This document shows positions 14,824 through 23,337 of a stretch of DNA of 37,106 bases, in pieces. Position numbers and translations under genes: made by a program. Within the stretch, counting starts at the first letter, position 1, and each line of letters starts with the position of its first letter. The DNA lies in contig CAVPHV010000013.1 of assembly GCA_963704825.1 (NCBI GenBank), positions 1-37,106 of the forward strand, read 5' to 3'. This DNA is from CAVPHV01 sp963704825 (GTDB lineage Bacteria > Actinomycetota > Acidimicrobiia > Spongiisociales > UBA5794). The notes under the pieces are model-generated. The model saw only the letters and a program-made list of their open reading frames with translations, did not search any database and was not told the DNA's origin.

Positions 14824-17007
14824 ATGACCAATATCCACCCACCAAACTCCGGGCCGCCGGTACCATCCCCGCCCGTGGATGAACCTCGCGTCCTATCGAA
14901 TCGCTATCGCCTCACCGGACACCTCGCCCGCGGCGGAATGGCGGATGTGTTCCAGGCTGAAGATCAGCTGCTGGGCCGCACTGTCGCGATCAAGATTCTC
15001 CACCCCCAGTTCGTTCGGGACGAAGCCTTCGTCGCCCGGTTCCGGCGCGAGGCGATGGCGGCCGCCAACCTGAGCCACCCCAACATTGTTTCGATCTTCG
15101 ACTTCGGCGAAGACAACGGCACCAATTACATGGTGATGGAGTTGATCTCCGGCCGCACGCTGCGGGACATCCGCCGCTCCGAAGGGGCCCTCCTGCCGCG
15201 CCGAGCCGCCGAGGTCGCCGCCGAAGCAGCCGCCGCACTCACCGTCGCCCACCAAGCCGGCGTCTACCACCGCGACATCAAGCCCGGCAACATCATGCTG
15301 ACGGCGGACGGCAGCGTGAAGGTCACCGACTTCGGTATCGCCCGGGCGCTCGACGACTCCGAGGAGCTGACCCGCACCGGTGCGGTGATCGGGACCGCCA
15401 CCTACTTCAGTCCCGAGCAGGCTCAGGGACTGCCCGCCGACGAACGGTCCGATGTGTACTCACTTGGTGTGGTGCTCTACGAACTGCTCTGCGGCCAGCC
15501 ACCGTTCACCGGCGAGAGCCCCGTTGCCGTCGCCTACCAGCACGTCTCCGAGTATGCCGTGCCGGTCGATCAGATCAACCCGGACGTTCCCGGCGACCTC
15601 GCCCTCATTGTCGAGCGAGCCATGGAGAAGGATCCGGCGGCCCGCTACCAAACGGCGGCCGAGTTTCGGGAGGACCTGCTGCGCTTCCTGCGGGGGGAAC
15701 CCACCACAGCCGCCGCCACTGCAGCCGCCGCGGCGGCGACTCAGCTGATGATGACACCGCCGCCGCCCGCAACCGTGCCGCCAGACGAAACGGCGCGCCA
15801 CGTTGCCGCCGCCCCCACCGAGGACCGCAGCAGCACCGGCATCTACCTGCTGACCATCTTCGGGTTGCTGGCGGTCCTCGCCGCCGGCATCTTCCTCCTC
15901 AGCAGGCTGCTCAACCCGGCAGAGCCCGTCGCCGCAACGACCACGGTCCCCGACTTGACCGGTGTCGAACGGAGCGAAGCGTTCGAAGCGCTCCAGGCGC
16001 TCGACCTGAAGGTCCGCCAGCGCGAGGAGCCTTCGGCCCTGATCGACGCCAACCACGTGATCGTGACCGACCCGCCGGGAGGAACGGTCGTTGAGCCGGG
16101 GAGCTTTGTGCTCGTGATCCTGTCGACCGGTGAGGAGGTCTTTACGATCCCCAACGTCGTCGACGACACGCTCGAGACCGCAACCGCCCGGCTCGAAACC
16201 AATGGGTTCGTCGTCGGCACCGTGTCCTTCGTGCACAGCGACACCGTGCCGGCCGGCATCGTGATCCGCCAGAGCCCGCGTGGGGGCAGCCCCGCCGACA
16301 CGGGCACCGCGGTCGACCTCGACGTCTCCGATGGTCCGTTTGCCATCGAAATGCCGGACGTCACCGGACTTGCCGAGGAAAACGCCATCCGCACGCTGGA
16401 GGAAGCTGGGTTTGAGGACATCGTGACCGTCGAGGAGTTCGATGCGGAAATCCCGGAGGGGTTCGTCATCAGCACCGACCCCGAACCCGGTGAATCGGTG
16501 CCGCGCGAGAGTCGAGTGACGCTCTCCGTTTCGAAGGGGCCTGAGCCGTTCGAGCTCCCCGACCTCATCGGCAAGACGGTCGACGAGGCACGCCGCATCG
16601 TGACCGATCTCGGCCTGGTGTTCGTCCGGCTCGACACGCCTACCCCGGTTACGGCCGCGAGCGGTCTCGACGGATTGGTGGCAACGCAGTCACCCCCGAA
16701 CGGGAGTACGGTCACCATCGGCGACGAAGTGACCGTCAGTGTCGGCAAGTTGATCCAAGTTGAAGTACCCGATCTCATCGGAATGAGTCAGGAAGAGGCG
16801 ACTGCGGCGCTCGCCGAACTCGGGCTCAGCCTCGAGGTAGTCGGAGAGACCGAGGTCGACCCCGATGGCGACCTCATCGGCATGATCGCCACCCAGGACC
16901 CCGCCGCCGAGGAGACCGTTCCCGATGGTTCCACCATCGAGGTGACCATCGGTGTCGCGCCGCCCGAGCCGCCACCCGACGATGGCGGCGGCGGAAACAA
17001 CGGCTGA
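14824..17007 (+). CDS. pknB: PASTA-domain Ser/Thr protein kinase PknB
   Basis: A 727-residue receptor kinase. The kinase domain (about 27-290) has the Gly loop GHLARGGMADV, catalytic Lys57 (VAIKIL), HRDIKPGNIM, the DFG motif (VTDFGIARAL), activation-loop threonines (TRTGAVIGTATY) and the APE equivalent FSPEQA. An Ala/Pro-rich juxtamembrane linker leads to one membrane helix (about 339-361). Five extracellular PASTA domains follow from about 373, each beginning with a VPDLTG/IPNVVD-type motif and binding muropeptide or lipid II. The tail is Pro/Gly/Asn-rich. The kinase regulates wall synthesis and division via FhaA, FhaB and others. ATG 14824 has only a weak purine-rich leader; the frame is open upstream through the palindrome but that is not conserved protein. 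Confidence 0.95.
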   Translation: MTNIHPPNSGPPVPSPPVDEPRVLSNRYRLTGHLARGGMADVFQAEDQLLGRTVAIKILHPQFVRDEAFVARFRREAMAAANLSHPNIVSIFDFGEDNGTNYMVMELISGRTLRDIRRSEGALLPRRAAEVAAEAAAALTVAHQAGVYHRDIKPGNIMLTADGSVKVTDFGIARALDDSEELTRTGAVIGTATYFSPEQAQGLPADERSDVYSLGVVLYELLCGQPPFTGESPVAVAYQHVSEYAVPVDQINPDVPGDLALIVERAMEKDPAARYQTAAEFREDLLRFLRGEPTTAAATAAAAAATQLMMTPPPPATVPPDETARHVAAAPTEDRSSTGIYLLTIFGLLAVLAAGIFLLSRLLNPAEPVAATTTVPDLTGVERSEAFEALQALDLKVRQREEPSALIDANHVIVTDPPGGTVVEPGSFVLVILSTGEEVFTIPNVVDDTLETATARLETNGFVVGTVSFVHSDTVPAGIVIRQSPRGGSPADTGTAVDLDVSDGPFAIEMPDVTGLAEENAIRTLEEAGFEDIVTVEEFDAEIPEGFVISTDPEPGESVPRESRVTLSVSKGPEPFELPDLIGKTVDEARRIVTDLGLVFVRLDTPTPVTAASGLDGLVATQSPPNGSTVTIGDEVTVSVGKLIQVEVPDLIGMSQEEATAALAELGLSLEVVGETEVDPDGDLIGMIATQDPAAEETVPDGSTIEVTIGVAPPEPPPDDGGGGNNG

Positions 17008-17845
17008 TCTCGTGGGCCGGACCTCAATCGAGCAGGACCGCAACGATGCCTTGCTTGCGTGGTACCGCGCCCAGCAACGCGACTTCCCGTGGCGGGAGAC
17101 CCGTGATCCCTACGCCATCTTGGTGTCCGAGATCATGCTCCAGCAGACCCAGGCGGCCAGGGTCATACCCTTCTATCAGCAGTTCATCGGGCGATTCCCC
17201 ACCCCGGAGGCACTTGCGAAAGCCCCGCTGAGTGACGTCCTGACCGTGTGGAGCGGCCTCGGGTACAACAGCCGGGCGCAGCGCCTGCAACAGGCGGCCG
17301 CCCACATCGTCGCAGACGGCTGGCCGCGCGACGTCGATGGCCTCGAACAACTGCCCGGCGTCGGGCCTTACACGGCACGAGCGGTCGCCTCCATCGCCTT
17401 CGGTGCGCAGGTCGCCGCGGTCGATACCAACCTGCGGCGAGTGCTCAGCCGCTGGCACGGCGAAGCCCTTTCGGGCAAGGCCCTCGAGGCCGCGGCGGCG
17501 CTCGACTTGAGCGACGACGCCGCCGCTTGGAACCAGGCGATGATGGATCTGGGAGCGACGCAATGCCGGCCCCGTCAACCTGCATGCGGGGAGTGTCCGG
17601 TGCGCGAGTGGTGCGCTGGGCCCGGGGTGTATGAGCCACCCCGATCGCAGGGCCGCTTCGAGGGCTCCGTACGCCAGGTGCGCGGCGCCATCATCCGGAC
17701 GTTGATACGGGGCCCGATCGGCTTTGCGGCCTTGGTCGACGGCACCGCAATAGAACCGGATCTCGTCGCTCATGCGTTGGAGTCCTTGATCGTCGAGGGA
17801 CTCGTCGTCGAGCGGCCCGACGCCTCATACGCCCTCCCCGACTGA
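16982..17845 (+). CDS. mutY: A/G-specific adenine glycosylase MutY, short form
   Basis: A 287-residue helix-hairpin-helix DNA glycosylase that removes adenine mispaired with 8-oxoguanine. Catalytic Glu lies in VSEIMLQQTQ, the hairpin is LPGVGPYTARAVASIAFG, the catalytic Asp is in VDTNLRRV, and the [4Fe-4S] cluster is C-x6-C-x2-C-x5-C (CRPRQPACGECPVREWC). The usual C-terminal NUDIX-like 8-oxoG recognition domain is absent, leaving only about 70 residues with a small helical domain. The start is uncertain: ATG 16982 overlaps pknB by 26 bases, and GTG 17012 lies just after the pknB stop. Neither has a clear ribosome site. Confidence 0.88.
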   Translation: MAAAETTADLVGRTSIEQDRNDALLAWYRAQQRDFPWRETRDPYAILVSEIMLQQTQAARVIPFYQQFIGRFPTPEALAKAPLSDVLTVWSGLGYNSRAQRLQQAAAHIVADGWPRDVDGLEQLPGVGPYTARAVASIAFGAQVAAVDTNLRRVLSRWHGEALSGKALEAAAALDLSDDAAAWNQAMMDLGATQCRPRQPACGECPVREWCAGPGVYEPPRSQGRFEGSVRQVRGAIIRTLIRGPIGFAALVDGTAIEPDLVAHALESLIVEGLVVERPDASYALPD

Positions 17846-17885
17846 GCGGAACCGTCACGCCGATGGTGCCCGTTCGCGGTGGCGC

Positions 17886-17891
17886 TATCGT
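17886..17891 (+). promoter_or_regulatory. -10 element TATCGT for the molybdenum hydroxylase
   Basis: TATCGT ends six bases before the ATG at 17898, with no ribosome-binding sequence in between. This is consistent with a leaderless transcript separate from the mutY operon. Confidence 0.4.
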
Positions 17892-17897
17892 CGGCGG

Positions 17898-20564
17898 ATG
17901 CCTGATCTGCGCCTCACCCTCAACGGTCAGAACATCTCCGTCGATGCGCCTCCCGAGACGGCCATCGACCTCTTGCGCGACAAGCTTGGGCTCACCGGAA
18001 CCAAGCTTCTCTGCGAAACGGGAGGCTGCGGCGCCTGCACCGTACTTGTCGACGGCGTGCCAACCGAGTCGTGCCAGCTGGCGGCCGAAGACCTCGCTGA
18101 TCGTTCCGTGACCACCATCGAAGGGATCACTCCCGACGTCGGTCTCGACCCCGTGCAGCGCGCACTCATCGCCCACGACGCGATCCAATGCGGATTCTGC
18201 ATCCCGGGCGTCGTCGTTGCCGCCCGAGCATATGTCGACAGCTGGAAAGCCGCCCACGGCACCGACCGCCCCGAGATCCCCGACGTCGCTGCTGCCCTCG
18301 ACGGCCACCTCTGTCGCTGCGGAGCCTACCCGGCGATCATCGGCGCAATCCAAGCCGCTGCAGCCGGAGAATTCGATGACCCGGCGCCGGTTGCAGGTCG
18401 CCCCGACGCTCCCGCCAAGGCGACGGGCGCAGCCCGCTTCACCGTTGACATCCAATTGCCCGGCATGCTCCACGGCCGCATTCTGCGCTCGACCGAACCG
18501 CACGCCGATGTGATCGCGGTCTCCACCATCGGTGCCGAACAGGTTCCGGGAGTTGCGGCCATCATCGATCTGCTCGGCAAGAGTCGCAGGGTGCACTACG
18601 TCGGCCAGCCGATCGCCGCGGTGGCGGCCACCGACCTGGCCGCCGCCAAACGCGCCGTCGCTGCCATCGCCGTCACCTACGAGCCACTTCCCTTCGCGGT
18701 CGGAATCGAGGCCGCCCGTGCCCCTGATGCACCGGACCTCATCGGCCGCAGGTTCGCGCTCACCAGCAACTACGAGGCCGCCTACTTCGCCGCCACACTG
18801 CCGCGCCAAGGCAACCTCCGCGGCCCGATGTCGCTGCTTGCCAAGCGCCGCTTCACCGCCCGTAAACGAGTCGGGGCCGCCAGAGCGGCCGGCGACGACC
18901 TACTCGTCGCAGGCACCTGGACCGCCGCCTCCCAAACCCACGCCGCTCCCGAACCACACGCCGCCGTCGCGTCGTGGAACGGCGACTCGCTCACCGTCTA
19001 CCTCTCCACCCAGTCGGTGACCGAGGCCGCCAAACAGCTCGCCAAGCGATTCGGACTCGACCGGGAGAACGTGCGTGTTGTTGCCGAACACGTCGGTGGC
19101 GCGTACGGGGCCAAACAGGGCCTGCCCGAACCCGGGCTCACCGCGGCGCTGCTGTCACAGGCGGCGAGTGCACCGGTGCGGGTGGTGCACGATGCGGCCG
19201 AGGAGCTGGCCTACGGCGGCTACCGGCCCGGAGCCCAAATTGACCTGGCCGTGCTCGGCAGCAAAGACGGCGACCTCCGCGCGGTCACCGCCGCGGCCTA
19301 CATGGACAGCGGCGACTCCGCCGGCCAAACGGTTGCCGGGACGATGCGGTTCAGCTATCCGGGCCCGCCGATGTCACTGATCGACTACGACGTGGTGAGC
19401 AATGGTGCCCCGGCCAAGCCTTTCCATGCGCCGGGAGCCCCCGTTGCGCTCTTTGCGTTGGAAACCGCCATCGATGAGCTGGCCGAACGGTCAGGGCGCG
19501 ACCCCATCGAGATGCGCCGCGGCTGGGAACCCCGATCGGGACGCACGGCCCTCTACGGATGGGCGGCGTCACACCCGTTGTGGCTCAACCGATCTGACGC
19601 CGACCGGGACGGTGCCACCCTGCGCGGCGTGGGTGTCGCCTTCGGGACGTGGCACTACGCCTACGACCCGGCGACCAAGGTTCGGGTGCGGACGACGGAC
19701 GCCGGCTTGGTCGTTGAGACCGGAACCCAGGAGATTGGCACCGGCACTACACATTCGCTGGCCGTCGCGGTAGCGGAGGAGTTTGGCCTGGCCTCCGGCG
19801 ACATCCGGGTCCGAATCGGAGATTCGAACCTGGGGCACGGTCCGACAACGAGTGCCAGTCGCACCACCCCGGCATTGGTACCGACGGCGCATGCCGCCGC
19901 GGCCGAACTCCGTGTCGGTCTTGTCGAGTTCGCCAACCAGAATCTCGGTCTCGACGGGGCCATCGCCGTCCAAGGTGGCATCGATCACGCCGGCGAGTTC
20001 GTTCCCTGGGCCGACCTCTGGCCCCGCCTCCAGGGACGGTCGACAACGAAGAAACGCCCCCGCGAAGAACACATTCCGGTGACACCCGTCGCCGTCGCCG
20101 GCGCCAAGTTGGGCTGGGGGATCACCGACGCCGCCCACATCGTGGCGGTGGACGTCGACCGCGCCTCTGGGGAGGTCCGGGTCACCGACGCGGCGGCCGC
20201 CCTGGCCGCAGGCCCGATCCACACTCCACAGCAGGCAACCAGCGGGGTGCACGGTGCGTTCGCCCGCGGACTCGGGGAAGCGCTGCTCGAAGCGCGCATC
20301 ACCGATCCGAGCACGGGGATCGTCACAACCGACAGCTACGGCGACTATCGGCTACTGAGGATGTCGGAGATGCCGAACATCGAGGTCACCTTTCTCGAGG
20401 ACACCTACGACTACACCCCGGCAGGCCCGTCCGGTATCGCCGAACTTGCCATCACGTCGATTCCCGCGGCCGTAGCCAACGCCGTTGCGGCTGCGACCGG
20501 ATGGCGGCCGCGCCGCATGCCGATTACTCCCCACGACGTGGTGGCGGGCCTGGGAGGCCCTTGA
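17898..20564 (+). CDS. Single-chain molybdenum hydroxylase (2Fe-2S x2 + Mo domain), aldehyde oxidoreductase type
   Basis: An 888-residue xanthine oxidase family enzyme. Residues 1-155 carry two [2Fe-2S] clusters: plant-type C-x4-C-x2-C (CETGGCGACTVLVDG plus a later Cys) and the helical one (CGFCIPG ... CRCGAY). The molybdopterin-cytosine-dinucleotide domain follows directly, with VGQPIAAVAA, PEPHAAVA, GGAYGAKQG, ETGTQEIGTG and the base-catalyst Glu near residue 849 (GIAELAIT). No FAD domain is present, so electrons go to an external acceptor. This is the arrangement of the Desulfovibrio aldehyde oxidoreductase (Mop), whereas most actinobacterial homologues are three separate subunits. The substrate cannot be told from sequence. 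Cofactor-insertion genes are not nearby. Confidence 0.85.
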   Translation: MPDLRLTLNGQNISVDAPPETAIDLLRDKLGLTGTKLLCETGGCGACTVLVDGVPTESCQLAAEDLADRSVTTIEGITPDVGLDPVQRALIAHDAIQCGFCIPGVVVAARAYVDSWKAAHGTDRPEIPDVAAALDGHLCRCGAYPAIIGAIQAAAAGEFDDPAPVAGRPDAPAKATGAARFTVDIQLPGMLHGRILRSTEPHADVIAVSTIGAEQVPGVAAIIDLLGKSRRVHYVGQPIAAVAATDLAAAKRAVAAIAVTYEPLPFAVGIEAARAPDAPDLIGRRFALTSNYEAAYFAATLPRQGNLRGPMSLLAKRRFTARKRVGAARAAGDDLLVAGTWTAASQTHAAPEPHAAVASWNGDSLTVYLSTQSVTEAAKQLAKRFGLDRENVRVVAEHVGGAYGAKQGLPEPGLTAALLSQAASAPVRVVHDAAEELAYGGYRPGAQIDLAVLGSKDGDLRAVTAAAYMDSGDSAGQTVAGTMRFSYPGPPMSLIDYDVVSNGAPAKPFHAPGAPVALFALETAIDELAERSGRDPIEMRRGWEPRSGRTALYGWAASHPLWLNRSDADRDGATLRGVGVAFGTWHYAYDPATKVRVRTTDAGLVVETGTQEIGTGTTHSLAVAVAEEFGLASGDIRVRIGDSNLGHGPTTSASRTTPALVPTAHAAAAELRVGLVEFANQNLGLDGAIAVQGGIDHAGEFVPWADLWPRLQGRSTTKKRPREEHIPVTPVAVAGAKLGWGITDAAHIVAVDVDRASGEVRVTDAAAALAAGPIHTPQQATSGVHGAFARGLGEALLEARITDPSTGIVTTDSYGDYRLLRMSEMPNIEVTFLEDTYDYTPAGPSGIAELAITSIPAAVANAVAAATGWRPRRMPITPHDVVAGLGGP

Positions 20565-20570
20565 TCGGGC

Positions 20571-21134
20571 TCAGGACTCGGACAGGAAGTTCTTCAGCAT
20601 TGCCATCCCTTCGGTCGTCATGACACTCTCGGGGTGAAACTGCACACCCTCGATCGGGAGGCTGCGATGCCGGATTCCTTGGACCACCCCGTCCTCGCTG
20701 TGGGCGGTGACCTCGAAGACGTCGGGGAGTTCGACGGCTGCGAGGGAATGGTACCGAGTCGCCGTGAATGGGCTGGGCAGACCGCTGAAGATGCCGGCTC
20801 CGTCGTGCGTGATCAGTGAGGTCTTGCCGTGGCGGGGTTCCGGCGCCCGGTCAACCCTGCCGCCAAAGGCAACGGCGATCGCCTGGTGCCCGAGACAGAC
20901 GCCAAGGGTGGGGATCTCGGGCCCAAACGTCGTGATGTATTCGATCGAGTAGCCGGCGTCCTCTGGACGGCCCGGCCCCGGCGAGATCACCAGGCGCTCA
21001 AAGCCCTCTCCACGAGCCGCCGCCGGCGTCATTGCGTCGTTGCGGACCACTATCGGCTCAGCCCCCAACTCGCCGATGTACTGGACGAGGTTGAAGGTGA
21101 ACGAGTCGTAGTTGTCGACGACGAGCACTCTCAT
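20571..21134 (-). CDS. pabA: Anthranilate/aminodeoxychorismate synthase glutamine amidotransferase subunit
   Basis: A 187-residue class I glutamine amidotransferase that releases ammonia for the chorismate-using partner subunit (TrpE or PabB, not in the window). The triad is Cys80 (GVCLGHQ), His167 and Glu169 (VQFHPES). Other signatures are VVDNYDSFTFNLVQYI and ISPGPGRPEDAG. The ATG at 21134 overlaps the upstream gene's stop (ATGA). In mycobacteria the same gene (trpG/pabA) also sits next to pknB and crgA, so the linkage is ancestral. It converges on the hydroxylase gene with 6 bases between stops. Confidence 0.92.
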   Translation of the reverse strand: MRVLVVDNYDSFTFNLVQYIGELGAEPIVVRNDAMTPAAARGEGFERLVISPGPGRPEDAGYSIEYITTFGPEIPTLGVCLGHQAIAVAFGGRVDRAPEPRHGKTSLITHDGAGIFSGLPSPFTATRYHSLAAVELPDVFEVTAHSEDGVVQGIRHRSLPIEGVQFHPESVMTTEGMAMLKNFLSES

Positions 21135-21289
21135 TCGATGCCACCGCCCGTATCGAGGAACGTGCTTCCAACCCACTCGTAGAAGAAGTGGAGTACGACG
21201 AGCAGAATCGCGACGATCACGATCGCCTGCAAGACGCGAACCGGCAGCGGGCCGGGCAAGGCTCGGAAAGCCCGCGGAATCCAGCTCAT
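21131..21289 (-). CDS. 52-residue single-pass membrane protein between sortase and PabA
   Basis: A tiny protein: a basic amphipathic start (MSWIPRAFRALPGPLPVRVLQ), one membrane helix (about 21-36, AIVIVAILLVVLHFFY) and a short acidic tail. The ATG overlaps the sortase stop and the stop overlaps the pabA start, both as ATGA. Tight coupling on both sides shows that it is translated. The function is unknown; it may assist the sortase. Confidence 0.75.
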   Translation of the reverse strand: MSWIPRAFRALPGPLPVRVLQAIVIVAILLVVLHFFYEWVGSTFLDTGGGIE

Positions 21290-22128
21290 GAGATTGCCCC
21301 GATCACTGCCGCATTCGGCCCATCGACGAGTTCGGCGAACACGATCAACCGCCGACTTGCCGAAAACTTCGGGTGACAGGTGGTGAGCGTCAACCAGCCA
21401 CCGTCGATTGGGTCGGTCACCCACAGTGCGTTGGGTCGCACCACGACCCCGGCGCCGCCATCGGGGAGGGCCTCCACGGACTGGCCGGCGAAGGCCGGGT
21501 TTGCGGCGACCACCTCATTCCAGCTGCGCACTGCGTACCCATGGGTGCCGAGCGCCGTTTCGACCTCGATGCGGTCGCCCGGCGTCAACGTGTCGAGTTC
21601 GTGGAAGGGCTGCCCGTAGGTGGTGCGGTGGCCGCTGATGACGGCGTTGCCGGGCTGGCCCGGCAGCGGGGTGTCCGGCATGTGGCCGGCACCTGTCTTG
21701 AGGTCGCTCAAACTGACTCCAGAAACTACGTTCCAGCCTTCTTGAAGCCGTTCAATGGTTGGGATGCGAATGATGGCGAACGCTGAGTGCGGTTCTGGGT
21801 CTGACTCGATCTGGAGTACCCGTGGTCCCGGAACTGGGTCACCGTCGGCGCCCGTCGCACCGGGGAGAATCTCCCCACCGGCTATCGGTTCTCCGGCGTC
21901 GTCGACCTCAACCCACACGATCTCGGCCGAAGCGAACCGTTCCTCGACTTCGACCGCCAGCTTGCCCTGGTTCAGTTCGGCAAGCCACGACGTCACCCAG
22001 AGTTGGTGAACGACAAATCCCAGGGTCAGGAGGCCGAGCCAGATCATCGCCCAGCCAGTCCCGCGCACGATGCGGAATCCCCAGGCGGGTTGTGCCCGCT
22101 TCGCTGTGATCGGGCCCGAACGGGGCAC
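21286..22128 (-). CDS. srtE: Class E sortase
   Basis: A 280-residue membrane transpeptidase that would attach sorted surface proteins to peptidoglycan. An N-terminal cytoplasmic segment precedes one helix (about 25-46). The sortase barrel has the catalytic triad His167 (ISGHRTTYGQPF), Cys251 (LTLTTCHPKF) and Arg259/260 (SASRRLIVFAEL). TTCHP and the actinobacterial context point to class E. GTG 22128 is my choice. Longer starts up to 22302 would run into the divergent crgA promoter and add non-conserved residues. No LPxTG-type substrate was seen in the window. Confidence 0.88.
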   Translation of the reverse strand: MPRSGPITAKRAQPAWGFRIVRGTGWAMIWLGLLTLGFVVHQLWVTSWLAELNQGKLAVEVEERFASAEIVWVEVDDAGEPIAGGEILPGATGADGDPVPGPRVLQIESDPEPHSAFAIIRIPTIERLQEGWNVVSGVSLSDLKTGAGHMPDTPLPGQPGNAVISGHRTTYGQPFHELDTLTPGDRIEVETALGTHGYAVRSWNEVVAANPAFAGQSVEALPDGGAGVVVRPNALWVTDPIDGGWLTLTTCHPKFSASRRLIVFAELVDGPNAAVIGAIS

Positions 22129-22245
22129 TGCGGTGTCCTGCAAGGTCGGTGGGTCCTTCGCCGGCCGTCGAAGTCTGGCGCAAGCGTACTTCGGGTCGCC
22201 GCCAACCAGAGCCGACGGTCGGCTCACATCACCGCCACGAGGCGC

Positions 22246-22251
22246 TACTCT
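22246..22251 (+). promoter_or_regulatory. -10 element TACTCT for crgA
   Basis: TACTCT ends eight bases before the crgA ATG at 22260. The leader has GGGG but no clear Shine-Dalgarno at normal spacing, so a leaderless start is likely. The 131-bp interval to the sortase start must hold both divergent promoters. Confidence 0.4.
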
Positions 22252-22259
22252 TTGGGGCC

Positions 22260-22511
22260 ATGCCAGTCTCAAAGGGCCGCAAGAAAGCCAATCGGCGCCC
22301 ACCTCCGCCGCCCAAACCCGATCCGGTCAAGGCAAAGGGCCCATCGCCGACGTGGTACGTCGTGCTGATGTTCGGGTTGATGGCCGTTGGGCTCATCATC
22401 ATCCTGCTGAACTACATGAACGTCCTGCCGGGCGGCACGGACACCAAGTGGCTCATCGCCGGACTTGTCGGCATCGGCGCCGGTTTCGCGATGACCATGA
22501 ATTTCAGGTAG
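22260..22511 (+). CDS. crgA: Cell division protein CrgA
   Basis: An 83-residue protein with a basic cytoplasmic head (PVSKGRKKANRRPPPPPKPD) and two membrane helices (about 32-51 and 62-77). The head ends in PTWYVVLMFGLM and the protein ends in GLVGIGAGFAMTMNFR, both typical of CrgA. In mycobacteria and streptomycetes CrgA recruits PBPs and FtsI to the septum. Its linkage to pabA, pknB and the rodA-pbpA operon is conserved in actinobacteria. Confidence 0.93.
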   Translation: MPVSKGRKKANRRPPPPPKPDPVKAKGPSPTWYVVLMFGLMAVGLIIILLNYMNVLPGGTDTKWLIAGLVGIGAGFAMTMNFR

Positions 22512-22666
22512 CCGGATCTCATCCCACGACGGCGGTTTGGCGCGCCTTGCCGACGCCGATATGGCGATTGGCGGCCGAATGACACGTATGTAGTTATCCC
22601 CGGATTGATCCACACCCTGGGGAGAATTACACCAGTGTCACTCGGGGTGGCACCCCCGTTTCCCGT
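22512..22666. other. Convergent intergenic region with DnaA-box-like sites
   Basis: No gene is seen. TTATCCCCG (22594-22602), TGATCCACA (22606-22614) and TGGGGAGAA (22618-22626, reverse orientation) match the DnaA consensus TTATCCACA at 7, 8 and 7 of 9 positions within 33 bp. Whether this binds DnaA is uncertain. Confidence 0.3.
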
Positions 22667-23026
22667 CTACAGCCCCGAGAACTCGCCAGATTGAACCAAC
22701 TGCACGAAGAACTGGCCGAACTCCGACTCCGCAGTCAAGGACCCGGCCCTTTCCTTGATCGCCTCCGACAGTTCTTCAGAGCTGCAACCCAGAGAGGTGG
22801 CCTCGTCGGCCAGCTTCTCGGATTCCGCCTCGAAATCGGTGAGGAAATCGAGGTTCTCTCCCTGGCCGGCGACCTCCTCGGGAGTCATCTGATCGACCTC
22901 GTCGATCACATCCTGCACCAGGTCGACGGTGTCGCTCGCAATGTCTTCGCAGCTCGATGCGCCACCGCCACAGGCGGCCACCACCAACCCGAATGCGGCC
23001 ACTACCGGTACAAAACGCTTCAACAT
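22667..23026 (-). CDS. Small secreted lipoprotein of unknown function
   Basis: A 119-residue protein with a lipoprotein signal (MLKRFVPVVAAFGLVVAACGGG); lipidation would occur on the Cys of VVAAC. The mature part is acidic and helical (EDIASDTVDLVQDVIDEVDQ, ESEKLADEATSLG) with two further cysteines that may form a disulfide. The ATG at 23026 has GGGATG upstream; a GTG three codons earlier is possible. No known domain is recognised. Confidence 0.75.
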   Translation of the reverse strand: MLKRFVPVVAAFGLVVAACGGGASSCEDIASDTVDLVQDVIDEVDQMTPEEVAGQGENLDFLTDFEAESEKLADEATSLGCSSEELSEAIKERAGSLTAESEFGQFFVQLVQSGEFSGL

Positions 23027-23097
23027 TGGAATCACATCCCAGAGAGAACAAATCGGTCGCCGCCGACCCTACCCGTCAACGCCCTAGGACCAGCGGA

Positions 23098-23328
23098 TCA
23101 AGCCTCGACCATCTCCTCCATGCAGTGACGCGGCGGCGCGGCATCGGTGGCCTGCGCGTGGGTCACAGTGAGACGCAACCCGCACACCGTACAGCGGTAG
23201 TCGACATCCACCTCGCGGACATCGTCGGGATCGATCTCAACCGGAGGGGTGGCCAGCATCCGAATCACCCATAGTGACACGCCAAAGATCACCACACCGA
23301 TGGCAACGGCGATCAGGACGTTGAGCAT
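23098..23328 (-). CDS. Small membrane protein with CxxC motif
   Basis: A 76-residue protein with one N-terminal helix (LNVLIAVAIGVVIFGVSLWV), an acidic spacer and a CTVCGLRLTVTHAQ...RHCMEEM segment that resembles an incomplete zinc ribbon with Cys-x2-Cys and a later His-Cys. It begins nine bases after the thiolase stop, so the two are co-transcribed. The function is unknown. Confidence 0.75.
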   Translation of the reverse strand: MLNVLIAVAIGVVIFGVSLWVIRMLATPPVEIDPDDVREVDVDYRCTVCGLRLTVTHAQATDAAPPRHCMEEMVEA

Positions 23329-23337
23329 CGGTGCGGA

